DNA of 64,000 nt from Daucus carota subsp. sativus (taxonomy: Eukaryota; Streptophyta; Magnoliopsida; Apiales; Apiaceae). Made by a program: the position numbers and the translations under genes. Positions 56,652 through 64,000 of this stretch are shown one piece after another. The notes under the pieces were generated by a model. It saw only the letters and a list, made by a program, of their open reading frames with translations. It was not told where the DNA came from and searched no databases. The stretch spans positions 46,746,689 to 46,810,688 of the forward strand of contig NC_030381.2 of NCBI RefSeq assembly GCF_001625215.2, written 5' to 3'. Positions within the stretch are counted from its first letter, which is position 1, and each line of letters opens with the position of its first letter.

Positions 56652-59624
56652 TTAAGCTAAATTAAAGAATGAAAAGTAAGCTTCTCTCCATGTATCTTTC
56701 TTCCACAGAGTGCACCAAACACCACTTATACCAAAAACAAACCCACAACAGTAGAACAACAGATTTTCTAGCTCAGTTTCAGAATCATAATCTGGAGATT
56801 GTGAAATAGGTACATCGGAACCAATATCAGAACCAGGACACTTTGACAGAAGGGGTTTCCCACATAATGAAGGATTACCTTCATAGATTGACACATCAGT
56901 GAGTGTCTGCAGTTGATTTCCCTGTGGAATCCTTCCAACCAAATTGTTATATGATACATTGAAGTAACTTAAAGATTCGAGTAATGAAAGGCTTTGTGGA
57001 ATAGGTCCAGAAAGCTTGTTTATAGAGAAGTCAAGTGTTTCTAACCATCTCATGTTACCAATCTCATTCGGAATGTTACCTGTGAGATAATTACCTGAAA
57101 TGTTCAAGGTTCCAAGTGCTGTGAGGTTTGTTATTCCATGTGGTATTTCCCCTGTTAGAATATTACTGGAAAGATTTATGATATTGACAAACTTCAGCGT
57201 CTTGCTAAATTCCATTACTCTTCCTTTTGTCACCATGAGCATTTGCTCTTGGAAGTAGTAACTATCTTCAACAGAGTATTTATTGTTCAAGTCAGTTTTA
57301 GAGTAAATCAATGAACTAAGATCACCCAGACAGCTTGGGATAGACCCTGAAAGACTGTTCTCGGCCAAATCCAAAATATGAAGATCTGAAAGATTGCACC
57401 ACTGTCTTGGGATGGTTCCATTTAGCTTGTTAGATTTTAAGCCTAGGATCCAGAATTGGGTCGAATCATTTCCAATCCACAATGGCAGGTTTCCGGACAA
57501 TTTGTTATTTCCAAGATCTAGTATCTTCAGATCTGTGCAATTCTGAAACGATGAAGGAATCTGTCCACTCAAACTATTGTTGCTTAAACTCAATATTCTG
57601 AGAACTTGCAGGAGACCTAGTGAACTAGGAATTTCGCCAGATAGATTATTGCTTGCTATATCCAAAACCGTTATCCTCTGTAAATCATTCCAACACTGAG
57701 GTAGCTGCCCGTGAAATTGATTTTCTCTGAGAGATAGAATATCCAAAGATGCCATTTCACATACTGCTGATGGGATCATACCAGTTAGATAGTTCTTGGA
57801 AACATCAAGAATTCTCAATTCTGTTAGTTCACTGATATCATTCGGGATAGGCCCTGAGAACAAATTTTGTTGTAGAAACATGTAGGTCGCATTGGTAAAG
57901 CAAAGTGGCACTGGTCCCTCAAAACGATTATTCCTCAAGTCTATAGTTCCAAGTTCTGGAAATTTTAACTTCAGTGGAAGCTTCCCCATTATCATATTAT
58001 AAGACAGGTCCAAGAGGGTGACTTGAGATGATATGTTGAAGAACCAATCCTCAGGCACGGTGTCTTCAATTCCTGCATTTTGAAGGATTACAACATTGAG
58101 TTTACTTTGAACACGAATCCATTCAGGAAGCTTAGGTCCCACTATACAGTTATATAGCTCCAGAGACAAGAGCCTGAAAGGAGGATTCCATTGAGGTGTA
58201 ACATTGAAAACCAATGGCCTGGCTCTATCTGTGCTGAGACTTAAATATTGCAATTTTTCAAGATTCATGAGATGGTCTTCTGTTATAACACCTTGCCAGT
58301 GGTTGTTTTCAAGTTTCAAATCAGTGACACGAGAAAGTTTCCCTAAACTTTTTGGAATGGTTCCATTCATTTCATTGAGAGAAACATCCAATTCCTGCAA
58401 GAACAATAAGTTTCCTATAGTTCTTGGAATGGATCCCCAGAAACAGTTCTGACCGATATGAAGTTGTTTCAGATACTTGAGTTTCCCCAATGAACTTGGT
58501 AATTCCCCTGAAAATTGGTTTCCCCCCAGGCCTAGTGCTACCAAGCTGTTGTTGGGACAAACAGTGGTGAATTTATCTAAAAATCCATCAATTTCACCTG
58601 TCATAAGATTTCCAGTGAGGTTCAAAACTTTTAGGCCACATAGACTTCCCAAGGATTCAGGTATCCAACCTGCTATTCCATAATATAATTGAGGATCGAG
58701 ATCTTCTTTAGAGGCCTTGTCCTCACATTCTCTAGGAATATTCCCATTAAGATTAAAATAGTCATTGCTAAGATCTAGTTCTGTAAGACTGGTGAGGTTA
58801 GAAATCCAATTTGGTATTGAAGACTGAATTTGATTATCAGAAAGATCAAGGACAGAAAGCAAGGTCATGTTGACAGTGGAAAGTGAGCGTGGGAGATAGT
58901 AAAGGTCACATGAATGCAAGTGTAATTCTTCAAGAACAGGAAGCATATTGACTGATCGAAACAATTCTGGTCCTTGGCCACCTAGGTTAGTATTTCCCAT
59001 GTTGAGATATTTTATGGAAATAAGACCTGAGAGCCATGTTAAGTTACTGGACAATAATCTGAATGTTATTGTAGTTGTGTCATCATCTTTCATCTCAAGA
59101 TCAAGATAATGCAAGCTAGATAAATTTCCAAGATGAGGTGGGATTTCCCCGGAAAATGAGGAGGAGGATAGATTTAGATATCTTAAGTTCTTGAGTTCTC
59201 CAAAGAATTCAGGAATTCGAAGTCCCTCAAAACAGTTCAAGCTCAGGTCCAAATAACTTAGATGCTTTAAATTAAGCAAAGAAGAGTTTACCTCACCACC
59301 CAAACATGAGCTTCTGTAAGTAGCAGATGGAGATCTACTCCGCAGATCAACCTTGATGACATTCCCTAACATGTTGCATTTGATGCCACTCCATTGGCAG
59401 CAATTAGTACCGGTCCAGAACGAAAGCCTGCCTGATGGATCACGGAGCCCTTGTTTAAAACTGAGAAGCGCTTCTCTCTCTATATCAACACAAGTGGAGT
59501 TGGTAAAACTTTCTTGTGCCACGCTAAGCCCAAAGATGTTCATTTTCGGAGCCACAAAAACAATGGCTACCAGAAAAATTTTGATCAGGTGATATGAATA
59601 ATGCAGTGGCAAGGTGCTATGCAT
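56652..59624 (-). CDS. LRR receptor-like protein, EIX-type, copy 3
   Basis: Intact intronless paralogue. I place the start at 59624, giving 990 residues, because MHSTLPLHYSYHLIKIFLVAI then aligns with the start of copy 1; the frame stays open upstream to an ATG at 59717, which would add 31 residues before the signal peptide. Domain order is as in the neighbours: LRRNT ([16 protein letters not shown] with NCCQW), LRR array, island before MVTKGRVMEFSKTL, four LRRs, [14 protein letters not shown], transmembrane segment and tail ending WREAYFSFFNLA. It is the most diverged of the three in the central LRRs, yet shares wording with copy 1, not copy 2, in some later repeats (for example [11 protein letters not shown]). 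Confidence 0.94.
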   Translation of the reverse strand: MHSTLPLHYSYHLIKIFLVAIVFVAPKMNIFGLSVAQESFTNSTCVDIEREALLSFKQGLRDPSGRLSFWTGTNCCQWSGIKCNMLGNVIKVDLRSRSPSATYRSSCLGGEVNSSLLNLKHLSYLDLSLNCFEGLRIPEFFGELKNLRYLNLSSSSFSGEIPPHLGNLSSLHYLDLEMKDDDTTTITFRLLSSNLTWLSGLISIKYLNMGNTNLGGQGPELFRSVNMLPVLEELHLHSCDLYYLPRSLSTVNMTLLSVLDLSDNQIQSSIPNWISNLTSLTELDLSNDYFNLNGNIPRECEDKASKEDLDPQLYYGIAGWIPESLGSLCGLKVLNLTGNLMTGEIDGFLDKFTTVCPNNSLVALGLGGNQFSGELPSSLGKLKYLKQLHIGQNCFWGSIPRTIGNLLFLQELDVSLNEMNGTIPKSLGKLSRVTDLKLENNHWQGVITEDHLMNLEKLQYLSLSTDRARPLVFNVTPQWNPPFRLLSLELYNCIVGPKLPEWIRVQSKLNVVILQNAGIEDTVPEDWFFNISSQVTLLDLSYNMIMGKLPLKLKFPELGTIDLRNNRFEGPVPLCFTNATYMFLQQNLFSGPIPNDISELTELRILDVSKNYLTGMIPSAVCEMASLDILSLRENQFHGQLPQCWNDLQRITVLDIASNNLSGEIPSSLGLLQVLRILSLSNNSLSGQIPSSFQNCTDLKILDLGNNKLSGNLPLWIGNDSTQFWILGLKSNKLNGTIPRQWCNLSDLHILDLAENSLSGSIPSCLGDLSSLIYSKTDLNNKYSVEDSYYFQEQMLMVTKGRVMEFSKTLKFVNIINLSSNILTGEIPHGITNLTALGTLNISGNYLTGNIPNEIGNMRWLETLDFSINKLSGPIPQSLSLLESLSYFNVSYNNLVGRIPQGNQLQTLTDVSIYEGNPSLCGKPLLSKCPGSDIGSDVPISQSPDYDSETELENLLFYCCGFVFGISGVWCTLWKKDTWREAYFSFFNLA

Positions 59625-60154
59625 ATTTCTTATGCAATAAATATTCCTACTGTGAATGTTGTGCTCTTCACATAGGATGAAGAAACTTATAAGTGACTTT
59701 TCTATTTCTATTCCCATTTCTGCAAATATTATTCATCTGAATTTATTTTTTCAGCAGTTGTCATATTGTTGCTAAAATTTAGCTTCTGTCCACAACTTAG
59801 ATGACGATGCCGTTGTTTAAACCTTTGAAAACCTCTCCCACACAACCGGCCAAAGTTGAAAAAAAACAAGAAAGAAAGATAAGCAGGGCCTCATGGCTAC
59901 AAGTTTGATAAATAAGTAATGTTTTCGTCAACAATGAAATAAGGCACTTGACTATTTGCTAGTGGCTTATCAGCTGGCTATAAATTGTTATAATAGTCTA
60001 ATAATAAGAGAATAAAACTTGTAACACAAATTCTAAATGATTTCCAATTGTCAAGTAAAGAAACACATCAATCTGCTGATAAATGCAAATCAACTATGCT
60101 CCCACTAGTGAGTGATCATAATTACTGGAAAATTTTGATATATAGCTATTCCTG
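59625..60154. other. Upstream region of receptor 3
   Basis: It should contain the promoter and leader of receptor 3. No TATA box stands out and no other gene is seen. Confidence 0.4.
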
Positions 60155-60330
60155 AGCATTAAAGAGTTGGGGTTAGAGTTAGCAAGTCCAGTCTTAATGA
60201 AATAAGGGTTGTTCGAGATGATCAATTTCCAGGGATCTATGAACTGCTCTAAGCCCCAAAAGGATTTCACAGGAAGTCTACTTAGTATTCGGAGCTCAAT
60301 AATTTATGCTGGAAGGTGAGGAAGAAAACA
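60155..60330 (-). pseudogene. F-box domain fragment, copy 1
   Basis: Read on the minus strand, it encodes a broken F-box: LPHLPA, an in-frame stop, then IIELRILSRLPVKSFWGL and LIISNNPYFIKTGLANSN. The LSRLPVKS-x(5-7) and NPxFIK words are typical of plant FBX/FBA proteins. There is no start context and no substrate-binding C-terminal domain. Nonfunctional fragment. Confidence 0.72.
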
Positions 60331-60744
60331 TGTTTTAAGATTAGTAACTGGTTAAAATTAGATTAAGGTGCATGTATAGTACATCAAGGAGCTTAATTTG
60401 GACTGTAAAGCGTAAAGATGTACTCAAACCTTAAGGTTTTACTAGAAAAGTAGAGATGTTAAACTAACCGGAGACTGGAGTGGTTATCAGCTTTTCCTAA
60501 ATGCTAAACCGTTGGAATATACCAACCAATGAACTAACATGAACAGGGTCTAATCTTTTTGAGGCGAAAAACCATAACTTCGTGATGATCACACCAGGCC
60601 TTCTCCATTCCCTCGAGGAAAATCAAACTCTTGGTGAAAGTGCAACCATCATAGTAGTACTAATCACATTATCTTGGTGTGTGCATGCAGTTGAAAAATC
60701 ATGACACTCTGTCGCAAACATGCTCTCATCGCTACATCTCCTAC

Positions 60745-60921
60745 GCATTATGGAGTTTTTGGTTAGAGTTGTCGAGGTGAGCCTTGATGAAATCTGGGTT
60801 GCTGGATATTAGCAACTTGCAGGTTTTACAAACTGATTGAAACCGCCAAAGGGAATTAACAGGAAGTCTACTTGGTGTCTGAAATTTTATTAGTTCTGCA
60901 GGAAGGTGAGGAAGAAAATTG
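60745..60921 (-). pseudogene. F-box domain fragment, copy 2
   Basis: A second copy about 590 bp away, same strand, reads LPHLPAELIKFQTPSRLPVN, then SLWRFQSVCKTCKLLISSNP and DFIKAHLDNSNQKL. It lacks the stop of copy 1 and keeps RFQSVCK, but no longer gene frame continues on either side. Confidence 0.75.
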
Positions 60922-61155
60922 TTAGTGGCTTAATTGTTATCTGAAATGTTTTACGTGAATCCTGAATGAAAATTATCTATATAGACCTACTCTGGTAGAG
61001 CTAAATGATCCTATAACAATCAGAAACTAGCTAGATATTCCGGAAGAAAAATTAAACATGGATAAAATAAAACAAAATTTATATAATTATATCTTAAAAA
61101 ACTACTAACAAACAAAATTTGGAATTGGGATCCGCAGTGGTGGAGGAACCGGTAA

Positions 61156-61440
61156 GAGCATCTCCAACCATACAAACCCCTTAGCTAAAAAATGAGCTGG
61201 CATTCCATATATAAAAAATTTAGCCAACTTGTTGAAAAAATCATACTCCAACCACGTGAACCTGTTGTCTATAATTTTAGTCATGGATGGCTATATTTGT
61301 CCCTGTTGTCTATAATTTTAGCCAACCTCCTATGGATGGCTATATTTGTCGAACCTCTACAGGTCTGGAAGAAAATTTTACATAATGCCTTACAGGTTCA
61401 ATTTAACCAACGATTATAGCCAACGCCGTTGGAGATGCTC
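61156..61440. mobile_element. Tourist-like MITE
   Basis: Ends GAGCATCTCCAACCATACAA and (minus strand) GAGCATCTCCAACGGCGTTG are inverted repeats. TAA flanks both sides (61153-61155 and 61441-61443), the 3-bp Harbinger-type target. The 285-bp element contains an internal direct repeat of CCTGTTGTCTATAATTTTAG (61261 and 61302). The frame inside it is chance. Confidence 0.85.
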
Positions 61441-61549
61441 TAACATTTAAAATATATAAAATTAACAAATATATACATGTATAGGTTCATACTTCAATAG
61501 GAAACTTCTAGAATAAAAACCAAATGGATACTAATGCGATTAAATAGAA

Positions 61550-61800
61550 TGATGCGGGTTTTGAGACCGGGGTTGGATCGCGAGATGAGCCCAGACAAGG
61601 TCTAAGCGGGGCCTAATAGGGCCGGGTCGAGGCCAAGGTTCGGCTCTTCAAGACTGTCTCGAGCCTGTCCAAGGCATGCGAGTAGCCTTGGCGAGGCCCT
61701 AGCGGGCCCGGGGTGGATTGAGTGGGGGTGACGGTGAGCCCAAGGTGGGTGATGACATATAGGGGTGAGTGATGACATATAGGGCGGTGGGTGAAGTCAT
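61550..61800. other. Isolated GC-rich patch
   Basis: About 250 bp rich in GGGCC, CGAGCC and GAGGCC words stands out from the surrounding AT-rich DNA. A direct repeat, GTGATGACATATAGGG, occurs twice at about 61748-61784. No open frame, tRNA or rRNA signature was recognised. Confidence 0.6.
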
Positions 61801-61867
61801 TTAGGTATAGTCTCTCTTTGTTTTCATTTTAGTTTTTTTTTAGTGATTTCTATTTGAGCAGTTGCAT

Positions 61868-61880
61868 ACACACACACACA
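61868..61880. repeat. (CA)n microsatellite
   Basis: A short uninterrupted CA run in AT-rich spacer. Confidence 0.8.
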
Positions 61881-63058
61881 CAGATATAATCATATCTTAA
61901 CGAAAAAGAATTAAATATATCCCTTAACATAAAAGTTACTTAATAAAGAGAATTGTACTATAAATAATTAATGTAGTTATTAGTCCAAAAAAAAAAGAAT
62001 ATTAGTATATACCCGGTAAACAATATGTTACATATATAATATATCATAGTTATAATTGGATCTAAAAATTTAAAATAATATATTATATATTAGACTAAAC
62101 TAAACTTAAACACGTGTTTTTTATTAAAATAATTATATAAAATTAAAAAAATTATAAATGATTATGTCGAATGCACAGAAACTAGTTTCTTATAAATATA
62201 ATAAATAACCAGATTCTTTGAGTTCCCTGCAAACTTCACGATGGTGGCTAATATAAAAAAATTTGTAATTGATAATATTTAAGGAATTTAGCAAATATAC
62301 TATTTTTTTATAATTTTTTTGTAATTTTACTGTAATATATTCAAAAAACAATTGTGCATAATGTAACTTCGTGTCACTTTCAATTCGCTCCCGCCTCCTG
62401 CTCTCCTTCTTCGAGTCCCAACCACCTTCACCACCATTCCCTATTCTTCGACATCCATTCTCCATCTCTTCCACCTTTGTCGACCACCTCCCTCCTAAAC
62501 ATCCCCTCCATTTTCAACATGCATTTCCATCTTCCTTCATCATCATAGATTCCGCTTCGATTTCTCAGCTTCCCGTCCATTTCGACCTCCCTCCTAGGTC
62601 CATGCAAGAAACAATACTTTTAATTTATTTATTCTCGACTGTGAATATCATCATTTTCTAAAGGGTTAGATATTTCAGAGAAGAGAAGTGGAAACGAGCT
62701 TACACAAGTGTGGTTGTTAAGTCAAGCAGCTCTATAAAACCTTACAATGGCGAGTAAATGAAGATGGGAGGCAACAATCACTTTTCACAGTGACGGTGGA
62801 ATTTGTTGACAGGAAACCGAGTTGTCTCTTAATTTTTTTAATTGATTTTGGAGTTTGCTTACTTTTATGATATTAGTAGTGGCCCATGAGGGCACTTATT
62901 TTTTGTTATTTGCATTTGTGATTGTGTACATGGTTGTTAGCAGTTGCAGATATGATTGCTAATGCAACCCTCGTGTTTATGCAAAATTTCTTTTCAAAAA
63001 ATGATATTTTTGTAATTTTCATTTGAATAATTATATTCTTACAAATGATTTAAAAAAT
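61881..63058. other. Spacer with a pyrimidine-rich stretch
   Basis: No gene is supported. A CT-rich stretch at about 62370-62610 yields open frames on both strands with biased composition and no family signature; it could be a leader or promoter remnant. Confidence 0.4.
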
Positions 63059-63596
63059 GGGTTAATTATCAAGTTGGTCACTGAAGTGGGCTTAATATAT
63101 CAAGTTGGTCACCAAACTCAAAACGTTATCAAGATGCTCACTAAAGTCACCATAAATATCAAACAAGTACCTTAAAATATGAGTTCAAGTAGTAAAAATA
63201 TTATTTATAAAGTTTTACACATTATTTTTAAATGTTACCACAACCAACTAAAAGGTTATGACTTCTAGTATTTAAAATAATATATTTATATTTTATCAAG
63301 TTTATTTATTATTTATATCTTATTATATAGTTATTTTCTTTATTTTAATTAAAAGTAAATAATAAATAAACTTGATAAAATCTAAATATTATTATCATAA
63401 ATATTAGAAGTCATAATCTTTTACTTGATTTTGGTAACATTCAAAAATAATGTGTAAAATTTTATAAATAATATTTTTACTGCTTAAACTTATATTTCAA
63501 GGTACTTGTTTGATATTTATGGCCACTTCAGTGACCATCTTATACCGTAGTTCAGTGACCAATTTGATACATCAAGATCAACTAGATAATTAACCC
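63059..63596. mobile_element. MULE-like foldback element, family B copy 2
   Basis: It starts GGGTTAATTATCAAGTTGGT and ends GATAATTAACCC-like (ACTAGATAATTAACCC). A perfect 10-bp duplication TTTAAAAAAT flanks it (63049-63058 and 63597-63606). It matches 37306-37855 along its length and is largely one inverted repeat around an AT-rich centre. Non-coding. Confidence 0.87.
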
Positions 63597-63606
63597 TTTA
63601 AAAAAT

Positions 63607-64000
63607 TAGAAGTTTGCAAAAAACTTAATTTTAAAAAGACCCAAAATTTATTAATAATATGTTGTTTTATATGTGAGGAGTCGGGTCCATAAAATTAATC
63701 TCCGATGTTTAATGAATGTGAATTATAATGAAGGTAGATACGAATAATTCCTCAATTTATACAAAACCGACATTAAATAAAAATCTTCGTCCAAACATCT
63801 TAATCCATATGGGTCGGGTCAACATAGAGAACTCATTTGATTGTCTTGTTCCACCGACCACCGGCTTCTCCATCACACATACAAGCACCCAAATTCACAC
63901 AATTTGATTTCTGGGTTTCAATTACAGTTTCTTAAGGGCTTCAAATCAAATGGTATTATTCCTCTCTCTATCTATTTACATTTATGTATTTTTTTTCCTT
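63607..64000 (+). other. Possible 5' end of a gene running off the window
   Basis: A CA/CT-rich stretch at about 63845-63950 looks like a plant leader. It ends TCAAATG at 63950-63952, followed directly by GTATTATTCC and a T-rich run. An exon ending right after ATG would fit some plant genes, but the evidence is thin. Confidence 0.25.

Noticed and set aside
46547-59592. Plus-strand frames across the receptor genes
   Set aside because: They are antisense shadows of the repeated LRR codon pattern.
62354-62661. Overlapping Ser/Pro/His-rich frames
   Set aside because: They come from a CT-rich tract read in several frames; no motif and no splice partners.
1-64000. CRISPR arrays, bacterial operons, tRNA or rRNA genes
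   Set aside because: None found. The only tRNA-like promoter boxes belong to the SINE at 25139-25278.

Overview
This window is eukaryotic and almost certainly from a dicot plant. The genes have GT-AG introns with T-rich acceptors, the intergenic DNA is very AT-rich and full of small plant transposons, and the proteins belong to plant families: a thylakoid Tat-targeted FKBP, the plastid lipid-transfer protein TGD2, a TDIF-type CLE peptide, a class III peroxidase, an R2R3-MYB and EIX-type receptor-like proteins. The species cannot be fixed from the sequence alone.

Layout. Bases 1-3417 are gene-poor, with one truncated LINE at 1610-2318. A five-exon DNA-3-methyladenine glycosylase I gene runs on the minus strand at 3418-5117. 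From 5.4 to 17.2 kb there is repeat-rich DNA: Stowaway-type MITEs and two related Helitrons (8098-9665 and 11564-13093). A three-exon class III peroxidase lies at 17260-18616 (+), an intronless TDIF/CLE41-44 peptide gene at 20482-20802 (+), and a MYB26/MYB67-type R2R3-MYB gene at 24244-25445 (-). The MYB intron holds a SINE and appears to use a GC donor. Bases 25.5-38.5 kb are a transposon graveyard: CACTA fragment, LTR fragment, Harbinger-like element, MULE-like foldbacks and a hAT-like MITE. A five-exon FKBP13 gene (38557-39700, +) and a five-exon TGD2 gene (40445-45151, -) follow tail to tail. Three intact intronless LRR receptor-like protein genes sit in tandem on the minus strand (46491-49445, 52056-55031, 56652-59624). 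Behind them are two decayed F-box fragments, a Tourist-like MITE, an isolated GC-rich patch and a last foldback element. A possible first exon of another gene sits at the right edge.

How the genes relate. No operon-like organisation is expected or seen. FKBP13 and TGD2 both act in the chloroplast but in unrelated processes (thylakoid lumen redox/folding, and ER-to-plastid lipid import). The MYB and CLE genes both belong to families tied to secondary wall or vascular development, but nothing links them beyond proximity. The three receptor genes form a tandem family with shared upstream sequence, a near-identical central block between copies 1 and 2, and a fast-changing patch before the last LRRs.

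The strongest unexplained structure is a group of four foldback elements with the terminal sequence GGGTTAATTATCAA, three of them with perfect 10-bp target duplications. All exon coordinates were assigned by hand from splice signals and reading-frame continuity; no similarity search was run.
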